Shown one piece after another: positions 45,885 through 54,815 of a stretch of 64,000 bases of DNA. Origin of the DNA: Neomesorhizobium albiziae (lineage in GTDB: Bacteria; Pseudomonadota; Alphaproteobacteria; Rhizobiales; Rhizobiaceae). The translations under genes and the position numbers were made by a program. The stretch is from the NCBI RefSeq assembly GCF_900114255.1, contig NZ_FOSL01000001.1, forward strand, positions 558,001-622,000, written 5' to 3'. Positions within the stretch are counted from its first letter, which is position 1. Every line of letters starts with the position of its first letter. The notes under the pieces are model-generated. The model made no database searches and was not told where the DNA came from. It saw only the letters and a list, made by a program, of their open reading frames with translations.

Positions 45885-46300
45885 TGTTCATCGATGCTTC
45901 GGCAATCGTTGCGATCCTTGGCCGGGAGCAAGGTTGGGAGGATCTCATCCACAAGCTGGGAACGGATGCGTCACTCTACATTTCGCCGCTCGTCCGCTTC
46001 GAAGCGGTCCAGGCATTGGCCCGGAAACAGACCAGCCCATCAGTCAAACCGTCGGCCGAAACGCTGGAAGGAGCGCGCCAAATCCTTGACGCTTTCATCG
46101 CTCGATTGCGTATCGACGAAATTCCGTTTTCACCGCAGATCGGCTCGCTCGCATTGGATGCCAGCATGACCTACGGCAAAGCGATCGGCCACGCCGCCGA
46201 TCTCAATTTCGGCGATTGCTTTGCCTATGCCTGCGCCAAGGCGCTCGATACGCCCTTGGTCTACAAGGGAAACGACTTTGCCTTGACCGACCTGGCCTGA
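45884..46300 (+). CDS. vapC: VapC-type PIN-domain toxin
   Basis: A 138-residue PIN-domain ribonuclease. Acidic active-site residues are Asp4 in MFIDASA, the glutamate in SPLVRFEAV, the aspartate in LNFGDCFAYACAKA and a late aspartate in YKGNDFALTDL. VapC toxins cleave tRNA or rRNA when VapB is degraded. The gene overlaps vapB by one base. A terminator-like hairpin follows directly. Confidence 0.9.
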   Translation: MFIDASAIVAILGREQGWEDLIHKLGTDASLYISPLVRFEAVQALARKQTSPSVKPSAETLEGARQILDAFIARLRIDEIPFSPQIGSLALDASMTYGKAIGHAADLNFGDCFAYACAKALDTPLVYKGNDFALTDLA

Positions 46301-46301
46301 T

Positions 46302-46326
46302 GCGGCGGGCCTGCTAAACCCGCCGC
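46302..46326. terminator. Hairpin between convergent vapC and aldolase-dehydrogenase genes
   Basis: An 8-base-pair stem (46302-46309 with 46319-46326) with a 9-base loop lies in the 40-base gap between two convergent genes. It may end transcription on both strands, although T runs are poor. Confidence 0.5.
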
Positions 46327-46340
46327 CGTTCCCGCGAACC

Positions 46341-48398
46341 CTATCTCAACGCTGCCGCGATGTTGCCGCCGTCGACAGTGGTGACATCCGCCGTGGTGCG
46401 TTCGGCCAGCGCCTGGTGCAGGAATGCCTGCGCGACATCCTCGGCCGTCACTTCCTGGCCGAGCAGGTTGCCGGACATGTAGTCTTTTTCCGAAAGGCCG
46501 CGCGCGGTGGAGCGGCTGGCGATCATGGCGTCCGTCAGAAGGCCGGAACGGATGCGGTCGGCGTTGACAGCGTTGGAGCGGATGCCCTCGCCGCCATATT
46601 CCAGCGCATATTGCCGCGACAGGAACAGCGTCGCCGCCTTGGGCAGGCCGTAGGCGCCGAACTTCGCGCCCGGATTGACCGCCTGCTTCGAAGCATTGAA
46701 CAGGAGCACGCCGCCGGTACCTTGCTGGCGGAAGATGCGTACGGCGTTCTGGGCGACGCTCTGGTGGGCGAAGAAGTTGAGCTCGAAGCTCTTGCGCAGC
46801 AGCGCGTCGTCGATATCGCCGATCATGCCTTCCCAGGCAGCACCCGCATTGGAGACGACGATGTCGACGCCACCATAGGCAGCGACCGCCGCGTCGAAGG
46901 CAGCGCGTACGTCGGCCGCCTTGGTGATGTCGCCGCCGACGCCGATCGAATTGTTGCCGGCGGATTTCGCCACTTCGGAAGCTTTTGCGGCATCGAGATC
47001 AACCACGACGACATGAGCGCCTTCGCGGGCGAACAGTTTTGCGGTTGCAGCACCAATGGCGCCAGCGCCGCCGGTGACCAGCACGATCTGCCCCGTCAGC
47101 GGCTTCGGCTTGTTGGAGGCGAGCTTTGCCTGCTCCAGCGACCAGTATTCGAGCGGGAAGAGGTCGGACTTGGCGAGCGGCCGGAAGGTGCCGATCGCCG
47201 CGGCGCCACGCACCGCCTCCATCCACATCTCGCCGACATCGGACGCGATTTTTGCGTCCTTCAGCGTGCGGCCGTGGCCGAACATGCCGAGGCCCGGAAC
47301 CAGCGACAGCCGCGGCATCGGGTCGAGCATAGTGCGCTTGACGTTGTCGAGCGCATCGTTTTCCTCGAAATAGGCCTGATATTCGGCGGCATATTTTCCG
47401 ACGTGCCTGGCGATCTCCGCCTTGTAGCCGCCGAGGCTGGCGCCATCCGGCGCCGGCAACACCATCGGGCCGGTCTTGATGCGGATCGACAGGTCGGGCG
47501 TCGAGACGCCGCGCGACGCGAAATCGGCAACGCCGGCGGAGTTGACGAATTCGAGTATCTTTTCCGAGGTGCGGAAGTCGCTGACCATTCGGTCGAAACG
47601 GCCCTCGCCCTTCGCCACCGCAACCGCGCCGCGCAGCATCGGCGCGATATCGCCGGGCGTTACCTTTGCCGCCGGCAGCTTCACCGGCGACAGCGGGTTC
47701 CTGCCGTTCCTTGCGACGTAGTGCTTGGCGACCGTCACGTAGTGGATCATCAGGTCGTAGGCCTGCTTGGCGGTCGCCCCGAAGGTGAAGATGCCATGCT
47801 TGTCGAGGATGAGGCCCTCGACCGTGGGATCGGCGTCGTAAATGTCGGCCGCCGCCTTGGCGAGATCGAAGCCCGGCTTGATGTAGGGCACAAAACCCAT
47901 CTTCGCACCGAATACCTTTTTCGAGAGCGCTTCGCTGTCATCTCCCTGGTCAACGATGGCGAGGATTGCGGTGGAATGCGTGTGGTCGACGAATTTGTGC
48001 GGCAGGAAGGCGTGCAGCAGCGTCTCGACCGAGGGGTTGGGCGACGAAGGATCGACGAGGTTGGCGCGTTGCAGCGCCACCATGTCCTCGTCGGAAAGCC
48101 TGTCGAGCGCCCGTGCCTTGAGGAGCGGCGTCATTTTCACCGCCGGCAGGCCCTGCGGCTCGATCACCGCCATGTCCCAGCCGCTGCCCTTGACGCACAG
48201 CACATCCCACCGGTCGCCGACGAGATCCGTAACCGTGGCCTTGCAGGAGGTGTTGCCGCCGCCATGCAGCACCAGCCGGGGTTCGCCGCCGAGTAGCCGG
48301 GTCGTGTACACGCGCAACGCCAGGTCGCGGTCGACGCCTTTCGCGGCATAGGCGGCGACCAGCTTTTCGGCTTCGGCGTCGTTCCAGAGATTCTTCAT
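46341..48398 (-). CDS. Class II aldolase / short-chain dehydrogenase fusion (RhaD-SDR type)
   Basis: A 685-residue fusion. The N-terminal part (to about residue 400) is a class II aldolase of the rhamnulose/fuculose-1-phosphate type, with LVLHGGGNTSCK and zinc-binding HTHST in KFVDHTHSTAI. The C-terminal part is a short-chain dehydrogenase with TGGAGAIGAATAKL and the YGLPK catalytic pair. Such fusions serve rhamnose catabolism in rhizobia, but no rhamnose isomerase or mutarotase is near. Nearby mtnKA suggests cleavage of methylthioribulose-1-phosphate as an alternative. ATG 48398 was preferred to GTG 48410. Confidence 0.88.
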   Translation of the reverse strand: MKNLWNDAEAEKLVAAYAAKGVDRDLALRVYTTRLLGGEPRLVLHGGGNTSCKATVTDLVGDRWDVLCVKGSGWDMAVIEPQGLPAVKMTPLLKARALDRLSDEDMVALQRANLVDPSSPNPSVETLLHAFLPHKFVDHTHSTAILAIVDQGDDSEALSKKVFGAKMGFVPYIKPGFDLAKAAADIYDADPTVEGLILDKHGIFTFGATAKQAYDLMIHYVTVAKHYVARNGRNPLSPVKLPAAKVTPGDIAPMLRGAVAVAKGEGRFDRMVSDFRTSEKILEFVNSAGVADFASRGVSTPDLSIRIKTGPMVLPAPDGASLGGYKAEIARHVGKYAAEYQAYFEENDALDNVKRTMLDPMPRLSLVPGLGMFGHGRTLKDAKIASDVGEMWMEAVRGAAAIGTFRPLAKSDLFPLEYWSLEQAKLASNKPKPLTGQIVLVTGGAGAIGAATAKLFAREGAHVVVVDLDAAKASEVAKSAGNNSIGVGGDITKAADVRAAFDAAVAAYGGVDIVVSNAGAAWEGMIGDIDDALLRKSFELNFFAHQSVAQNAVRIFRQQGTGGVLLFNASKQAVNPGAKFGAYGLPKAATLFLSRQYALEYGGEGIRSNAVNADRIRSGLLTDAMIASRSTARGLSEKDYMSGNLLGQEVTAEDVAQAFLHQALAERTTADVTTVDGGNIAAALR

Positions 48399-48491
48399 TC
48401 GATCGTCCACATCGTCATGTTCGGGTTGTCGTTGGCTTCGCGCGGCCTCGAGGCCCTGATGAAGCCGCTTCTATAAGCCCTGCCTGTCTTC

Positions 48492-49460
48492 CTATTGCGA
48501 CAGAGGTCGGAGATCGCTTTTCCGGTGCTCCAGCAGGCGTTTTGCCATGGGTGCCGTCACCACCAGATGCGAACAGAGGCCGCCGGCAAGAGCTGCAAGC
48601 AGCGGATCGAGCTTGCTGTCTTCCTGCACCACCATCATACGCTTCGGGATCGAGCGGATCGAACCGAGATCGGCCGAGATGACCCGCCGATTGTAGTCGC
48701 AGTCGAGCAATTCGCCTTTCGCATCGATCATCTGGCCGGCGATGACCCCCGCCGCACCGTTGTCGCGCAGGGCGTGCATGTCATCCGGGCTCAGCGCACC
48801 GCACTTCACCACATGGCTGTCCTCATCGACGGTGCCGACGGAAAACAGCGCGAGATCGCAATCGGCGACGCTCGCCAATTGCTCACGGATAACCGGCTCG
48901 TTGCGCAATCCTTGCGCCAGTGGCTCGCTGGACAGCACAAGCGGAGCGTAGAAATTCAGGCCCTTGGCGTTCAGCCGCCTGGCGATCTCCATCGTGCACT
49001 GGTCCGGGCGATAGGAATAAGGCGCGCCAAGATTGCCGCAGAGCTGCACGACGGTGACGTCCTGCAGGTCGGCGAACGACATCACGTCCGCCATAGTGTA
49101 GACCGTGCGGCCCCAGGCGACGCCGATACGGTCGCCGCGATTGACGAGTTCGATGAAGACACTCGCCGCCACCGCTGGGACTTCCGCCGCCGGGTCGATC
49201 GCATGCCGTTCCTGCGGCACCACCCACACGGCCGACAGCCCGAAAACGTCTTCCAGCTGCCGCGCCAGCACGTCATCGGTGAAGAGCTGCGTCGAGGTCG
49301 AAATGTTGACGATGCCGGTATCGCGCGCCTTCTTGAGATACATGGCGACAGAAGCGCGCGAAATGTTAAGCTGCCTGGCGACCTCATCCTGGCGCAGCCC
49401 GTGCGTGTAATAAAGCCACGCCGCTTTGTGAATGATCTGTTCCGAGGCCCGGATCGCCAT
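48492..49460 (-). CDS. SorC/DeoR-type sugar-binding transcriptional regulator
   Basis: A 322-residue regulator with an N-terminal helix-turn-helix (GLRQDEVARQLNISRASVAMYL) and the SorC/CggR sugar-phosphate sensor domain (VAWGRTVYTMADVM, TVVQLCGNLG, GVIAGQMID). It reads toward the aldolase-SDR gene with a gap of 93 bases and is likely cotranscribed with it. The effector is probably a phosphorylated sugar. ATG 49460 follows AGGAG. Confidence 0.88.
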   Translation of the reverse strand: MAIRASEQIIHKAAWLYYTHGLRQDEVARQLNISRASVAMYLKKARDTGIVNISTSTQLFTDDVLARQLEDVFGLSAVWVVPQERHAIDPAAEVPAVAASVFIELVNRGDRIGVAWGRTVYTMADVMSFADLQDVTVVQLCGNLGAPYSYRPDQCTMEIARRLNAKGLNFYAPLVLSSEPLAQGLRNEPVIREQLASVADCDLALFSVGTVDEDSHVVKCGALSPDDMHALRDNGAAGVIAGQMIDAKGELLDCDYNRRVISADLGSIRSIPKRMMVVQEDSKLDPLLAALAGGLCSHLVVTAPMAKRLLEHRKSDLRPLSQ

Positions 49461-49648
49461 CAAGCCGCTCTCCTGTCCTCGACATTATTCATCGTCGCTG
49501 ACAAAAGTCAATTCCGACAAAGAGACCTTTGGAAGAAAGCGCTGCTGCGGCACCCTGGACAGTTTTCGACGCGGAAACAGCCCGTCACCCTTACCCTCTC
49601 CCCGGGGGTATCGACGTTGCGGCCGACCTTTTTCAATCCTAGATCAGG

Positions 49649-50533
49649 CTATTTGCGCCAACCATGGGCCGGGCGAAAGCCCAGCATATCCCTCGCCTTG
49701 CGGTTGGAGAGAAGGGTCTCGTATTCGCCGAGTTCCCCTTTGACCGGCACGCCCGGATAGAACCGCTCAATCAACTCGCGGGTCGGCAGACCCGACGACG
49801 TGTCGTCGTTGACAGCGTTAAAGACCTGATAGCCGAGACCGTCCTTCTTCACCGCGAGGTCGGTGATCTGGCCGAGGTCGCGGGCGTCGACATAACTCCA
49901 GGCGATGCGCTTGCGGAAGGCCGGGTCGGCGATCCACTTCGGTACGAACTGTTCGTATTCATGCGGTTCGATGACGTTGCCGATGCGCAGCGCGTAGATG
50001 TCGAAGCCGCTGCGCAAGGCGAAGGCGCGCGCCGTCTTCTCGTTGACCACCTTCGACAGGGCGTAGGAGTCCATCGGATCAACATCATAGTCTTCGTCGA
50101 GCGGAAAATAGACGGGATCGCGCGGCTCGTTGGCGAACACCAGCCCGTAGGTGGTTTCGCTGGAGGCGATGACGATCTTGCGGATGCCGAGCTTCACCGC
50201 CGCCTCGACGACATTGTAGGTGCCGAGCGCATTGACGCGGAACACTTCGTTGTCGGGGGTGATCATGATGCGCGGGATGGCGGCGAAATGAACGACGGCA
50301 TCCACCGGCTGGGACCGCAGCGATGGGTCGAACTCGTGCAGTCCCATGTAGCTCGACAGCGCGTTGAACACATGTCCGCTGTCGGTGATGTCGGCAATAA
50401 GCGTGCGCACCTTGGGATTGTCGAGCGGCTTGCTGTCGATGTTCAGCACCTGATGGCCCTGATCGACGAGATATTGGACCACGTGGCGGCCGGCCTTGCC
50501 GCTGCCACCGGTGAACATGATTCTTTTTGTCAC
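49649..50533 (-). CDS. Extended short-chain dehydrogenase / epimerase-like protein
   Basis: A 294-residue extended SDR. The NAD site is FTGGSGKAGRHV and the catalytic pair is in DSYALSKVV (Tyr-x3-Lys). Other marks are VVHFAAIPR and RIGNVIEPHEY. It could be a sugar dehydrogenase or epimerase. It is the last gene of the minus-strand operon with the GntR regulator, 42 bases after the beta-decarboxylating dehydrogenase gene. Confidence 0.85.
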   Translation of the reverse strand: MTKRIMFTGGSGKAGRHVVQYLVDQGHQVLNIDSKPLDNPKVRTLIADITDSGHVFNALSSYMGLHEFDPSLRSQPVDAVVHFAAIPRIMITPDNEVFRVNALGTYNVVEAAVKLGIRKIVIASSETTYGLVFANEPRDPVYFPLDEDYDVDPMDSYALSKVVNEKTARAFALRSGFDIYALRIGNVIEPHEYEQFVPKWIADPAFRKRIAWSYVDARDLGQITDLAVKKDGLGYQVFNAVNDDTSSGLPTRELIERFYPGVPVKGELGEYETLLSNRKARDMLGFRPAHGWRK

Positions 50534-50575
50534 GACTCGCCTCCAAACTGTTGGACGGACTCTGTTTTCCGTCAG

Positions 50576-51652
50576 CTAGATGTTTTCGCCATTGATCGCA
50601 TCGATCACCGCGTCGGTGACGCTGCGCGTCGTTGCCCGCCCGCCGAGATCAGGCGTATGGAAAGCCGTGTCGCGCGTTATCCGTTCGACCGCGCGCATCA
50701 GCCGTGCCGCGGCATCCCCCTGCCCGAGATGGCCGAGCATCAGGCTCGCCGTCCAGAATGTCGCGATAGGGTTGGCGACACCCTTTCCGGTGATGTCGAA
50801 AGCCGAACCGTGGATCGGCTCGAACATGGAGGGGAATTTGCGTTCCGGATTGAGATTGGCGGTCGGCGCGATGCCGATCGACCCGGCGAGCGCGGCTGCA
50901 AGGTCGGACAGAATATCGGCATGCAGATTGGTGGCGACGATGGTGTCCAGCGATTGCGGCTGCAGCGTCATGCGCACTGTCATGGCGTCGACCAGCATCT
51001 TGTCCCAGGTGACGTCGGGATAGTTCGCCGCGACTTGGGCCGCGATCTCGTCCCACAGAACCATGCCGTGGCGCTGGGCGTTGGACTTGGTCACAACGGT
51101 CAGCAACTTGCGAGGCCGCGACCGCGCCAGTTCGAAGGCGAAACGCATGATGCGCTCGACGCCGGAACGGGTGAAGATGGCGACTTCGGTGGCGATTTCG
51201 TCGGGCAGGCCGCGATGCGTGCGACCGCCCTGCCCTGCATATTCGCCTTCCGAATTCTCGCGCACGATGACCCAGTCGAGTTCGCCTCCGGCAACGCCGC
51301 GCAGCGGGCTGGTGATGCCCGGCAGAATGCGCGTCGGCCGGACATTGGCGTATTGATCGAAGGACTGGCATATGGCGAGCCGCAGCCCCCACAGCGTAAC
51401 ATGGTCCGGCACTTCGGGCGCGCCCACAGCCCCGAAGAGGATGGCATCGTGGTCCTTGATCCTGGAGAGCCCGTCGTCGGGCATCATCCTGCCCGAGCGC
51501 CTGTAGTGATCGGACCCCCAGTCGAAGAAATCGAACGACATTTCAAACCGACCGTCGCGCCGGGCGATAGCTTCGAGAACTTCGACACCTGCCGCGACGA
51601 CTTCCTTGCCGATACCGTCGCCCGGTATAGTGGCGATACGAAAAGTCTGCAT
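50576..51652 (-). CDS. Tartrate/isopropylmalate-type beta-decarboxylating dehydrogenase
   Basis: A 358-residue member of the isocitrate/isopropylmalate dehydrogenase family, closest in motifs to tartrate/D-malate dehydrogenases. It has ATIPGDGIGKEV, VRENSEGEYAGQGG, the metal aspartates in NLHADILSDLAAAL and HGSAFDITGKGVANP. It oxidises a 2-hydroxy acid with NAD. ATG 51652 is preferred over a TTG two codons upstream. The neighbours suggest it serves the same sugar pathway. Confidence 0.88.
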   Translation of the reverse strand: MQTFRIATIPGDGIGKEVVAAGVEVLEAIARRDGRFEMSFDFFDWGSDHYRRSGRMMPDDGLSRIKDHDAILFGAVGAPEVPDHVTLWGLRLAICQSFDQYANVRPTRILPGITSPLRGVAGGELDWVIVRENSEGEYAGQGGRTHRGLPDEIATEVAIFTRSGVERIMRFAFELARSRPRKLLTVVTKSNAQRHGMVLWDEIAAQVAANYPDVTWDKMLVDAMTVRMTLQPQSLDTIVATNLHADILSDLAAALAGSIGIAPTANLNPERKFPSMFEPIHGSAFDITGKGVANPIATFWTASLMLGHLGQGDAAARLMRAVERITRDTAFHTPDLGGRATTRSVTDAVIDAINGENI

Positions 51653-51753
51653 TTTCAACCCGTTTCAGTTTTTCCGTTCACGCCGACCGGGCAACGGGAT
51701 CCGACACCCGCGCGCAAAGCCAGCCGCAGTAACGCGATGTTGGTGGCCGCTGG

Positions 51754-52506
51754 CTATGACCCGATTATCTTGTCCGTGTTGGCGAGCAGCTTGCGCACGG
51801 CGGCCCGCGCCGCGTCCGGCCGCTGCAGCCGGATGTTCTTCTCGATGTTCTCATGCAGTTTCTGCGCGTGACGGAGATCGCCGACCTCCCGGCTGGTGAA
51901 GGTGAACAGGTGCTCCAGCGCAGATTCGATGAGGACGCCGAGCGGCACCAGAAGATCGTTGCCGGAGGCATGCAGGATGGCAAGATGGAAGCGCGTATCG
52001 GCGCGCGTGCGCTCGATCAGCGAGGTCGCCCGTCCCATCTCGAAGCAGTTGCGGCTAATCTCCTCCATCTGTTCGTCGGTTCGCCGAAGCGCGGCAAACG
52101 CGGTCGCCTCCGGCTCGATGATGTGGCGGAACTCCTGCACCGTCCGCAGAAACGATCCGCGGTCGGGCGCCATCGCATACCAGGCGAGCACGTCGCGATC
52201 GAGCAGGTTCCAGCGCTCGCGCGGCTCCACCCAACTGCCGATCTTGGGGCGCGAGGCCAGCAGGCTCTTGGCCATCAACATCTTGATCGCTTCGCGCACG
52301 GCCGAGCGGCTGACATCGAAGGTTTCCGACCACTTCGCTTCGTTGGGCAGGATCGTTCCGGGCGGATAGTCGCCGCGGACGATCCTGAGGCCGATCTCGT
52401 TGGCCAGCGAGGCGTGCACGCTGGTTCCGGTGGCGCGGAACGTGCTCAGATCCCTGTTGCGCTCCGCGGCCTGCGCCGTCTCTTTCAGCGCCAGAGGTGT
52501 CTTCAC
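51754..52506 (-). CDS. GntR/FadR-family transcriptional regulator
   Basis: A 250-residue GntR regulator: winged helix with PPGTILPNEAKWSETFDVSRSAVREAIKML and a C-terminal all-helical FCD effector domain (FRHIIEPEATAFAALRR, RFHLAILHASGNDLLV). The frame is open upstream, but the GTG at 52506 gives the family length. It is 101 bases after the binding-protein gene. The operator TTTGTCcGACAAA in the divergent promoter region fits the FadR-class consensus. Confidence 0.88.
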   Translation of the reverse strand: MKTPLALKETAQAAERNRDLSTFRATGTSVHASLANEIGLRIVRGDYPPGTILPNEAKWSETFDVSRSAVREAIKMLMAKSLLASRPKIGSWVEPRERWNLLDRDVLAWYAMAPDRGSFLRTVQEFRHIIEPEATAFAALRRTDEQMEEISRNCFEMGRATSLIERTRADTRFHLAILHASGNDLLVPLGVLIESALEHLFTFTSREVGDLRHAQKLHENIEKNIRLQRPDAARAAVRKLLANTDKIIGS

Positions 52507-52607
52507 TTTTTGCCCCGCATCATTCCATCGGTCATTCGTCTTAGCAGTCCGGCTTCGTCGGGCAAAGCGAGGCGCGCGGCTGTTCCGCGCGCCTCGTATC
52601 CAGCCAA

Positions 52608-53600
52608 CTATTTCTGTATGCAGGTGTCTGCAGTGTCCTTGGTGCATTCATCGAGGCCGGTGAAGACCGGATCTTCGACTGGCTTGCCTCCGATCAGGTC
52701 GATCATCACGGTCGGCGCCTTGTAGCCCATCTCGAACGGCCGCTGGCCGACGAGCGCGGTGACGAGGCCTTCCTTGGCGATCGCAACCTCCTCGCCGATC
52801 GTATCGGCGGCGCCGATGACGAACTCGTTGGCGGCGATCTTTTCCGCCAGGGGCTTGAACAGATCGCGGTAAGGCTGCGGCGCGCCAAACAGCGGCCAGC
52901 CGCCCATGATGCCGAAGCCCACGAGGTCGGGATTGGCTGCGAGGATGTCGGTCATCGCCTGCACGCCCTTCGCACCGTCGTCATTGGTGAAGACCGGGCA
53001 CCCGGCGACCTCGGTCCAGCCGCCCTCGCCCTTCAGTTCGGTCAGCCCCTCCTGGCCCGACAGCGAATCGCGCCAGCCCTGGGCGCGGCGCAGGATGTTG
53101 TCGGCGCCGGGATTGCCCTGGATGGAGCAGACCTTGCCGCCTTTCGGCAACGCCTCCTTCATGTAGTCGCCGATGCGCTTGCCCATCAGGTAGTTGTCGG
53201 TGCCGAGATAGGTCTTGCGCAGCGCGGCGTCCTCCTTGGCAAGGTCGGCGTCGAGCGTCATCACCGGGATCGTCGGAGCGGCGGTTTTGATCGTCTGCGC
53301 GATCAGCTTGGCGTTGGACGGCGAGATCGCGATGGCGACGGTCGACGGCTTGCCCAGCATGTCCTGCACGATCTGCGCTTCGCCGGCTTCATCCGAGGTC
53401 GATGCCGGACCGGTGTAGAAGCATTCATATTCCGAGCTTGCATTCTCGGAATTCCATTTCTGGCAACCCTGGTTGATCGCCTCGAAGAAGGGATTGTCGA
53501 GCCCCTTCACGACGATCACGAGTTGCTTTTTCTGCGCCATCGCAGTCCCGGCGGAAAGCGCAAGGGCCGCCGCGGCAACCAGTAAACCAAGTTTCTTCAT
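52608..53600 (-). CDS. Sugar ABC transporter binding protein
   Basis: A 330-residue class B periplasmic binding protein with a signal peptide to about residue 22 (AMAQ). It starts KKQLVIVVKGLDNPFFEAINQG, typical of RbsB-like proteins, and has TLDADLAKEDAALRKTYLG and SIQGNPGADN. Cysteines in SEYECFY, GKVCSIQ, AGCPVF, LDECTKDTADTC may form disulfides. It is divergent to its ATPase and permease genes, sharing the control region. Confidence 0.88.
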   Translation of the reverse strand: MKKLGLLVAAAALALSAGTAMAQKKQLVIVVKGLDNPFFEAINQGCQKWNSENASSEYECFYTGPASTSDEAGEAQIVQDMLGKPSTVAIAISPSNAKLIAQTIKTAAPTIPVMTLDADLAKEDAALRKTYLGTDNYLMGKRIGDYMKEALPKGGKVCSIQGNPGADNILRRAQGWRDSLSGQEGLTELKGEGGWTEVAGCPVFTNDDGAKGVQAMTDILAANPDLVGFGIMGGWPLFGAPQPYRDLFKPLAEKIAANEFVIGAADTIGEEVAIAKEGLVTALVGQRPFEMGYKAPTVMIDLIGGKPVEDPVFTGLDECTKDTADTCIQK

Positions 53601-53621
53601 TCAGTCCTCCCATTGAAAAGA

Positions 53622-53638
53622 CGGGCACGGCGTGCCCG
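53622..53638 (-). terminator. Terminator-like hairpin in the binding-protein leader
   Basis: Read on the minus strand, a 7-base-pair GC stem (CGGGCAC with GTGCCCG) with a 3-base loop is followed by TCTTTTC, 10-15 bases before the ribosome site of the binding-protein gene. It could be an attenuator or a stabilising leader. Confidence 0.45.
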
Positions 53639-53857
53639 CCACCAAATCGGCCTGGAAGTCCTGTGAGCCGTTCGGGCTCGCCCACAATTCATCCAGGTCG
53701 ACAAGCCTTCAAAGTCTCAGCCCGCCGCCGAATGGACTGGCGGAGAATCTCACGGACTGACCGAGTGGCCGGATGCTGCACGGCACGCAGATGACGGACC
53801 GGCCCACTCCTTCTCCAATCGATAACTAATCTCGCCGCGCTTTTTTCGTCAACGGCA

Positions 53858-53870
53858 TTTGTCCGACAAA
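53858..53870. promoter_or_regulatory. GntR/FadR-type operator
   Basis: TTTGTCcGACAAA is a perfect palindrome around a central C. It fits the FadR-class consensus T-N-G-T-N3-A-C-N-A. It lies in the divergent control region next to a GntR regulator gene. Confidence 0.65.
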
Positions 53871-54034
53871 ACTGATTTTAGCGCTTATTTCAGCCGGAGC
53901 TTGATTGACGCCCGCGCAAGGGTTTGCGTAAATGCGCCGGTGTTTCCCAGGGAGGTGGGAACGCAATCGCTGCAATGCCGCCGTCGGGCAACGACACCAC
54001 CGGCTGCCGCGAGCTTGCTGGGAGGCAAATATCG

Positions 54035-54775
<741 letters not shown>

Positions 54776-54815
54776 CCGGCGCCGCATCAACAACAAGCAG
54801 CAGACGAAGGCAACC

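Larger units (their letters stand above)
53601..54034. promoter_or_regulatory. Shared control region of the two sugar operons
   Basis: This 434-base gap contains no recognised gene. It carries a GntR-type operator at 53858-53870 and, on the minus-strand leader side, a GC hairpin at 53622-53638. Promoters for the binding-protein operon (minus) and the ATPase operon (plus) must both be here. Confidence 0.6.

Noticed and set aside
46416-48296. A long plus-strand frame opposite the aldolase-SDR fusion
   Set aside because: The composition is that of a shadow frame and the minus strand has aldolase and SDR motifs.
46341-48398. Firm assignment of the aldolase-SDR fusion to rhamnose catabolism
   Set aside because: The domain pair fits, but no rhamnose isomerase, mutarotase or rhamnose kinase is nearby, so the substrate is left open.
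49664-51871. A 735-codon plus-strand frame opposite the SDR and dehydrogenase genes
   Set aside because: It is antisense to two genes with clear motifs and has no domain signal of its own.
53661-53680. Second hairpin (GAGCC with GGCTC) in the binding-protein leader
   Set aside because: The stem is only five pairs and lies too far from the ribosome site to claim a function.
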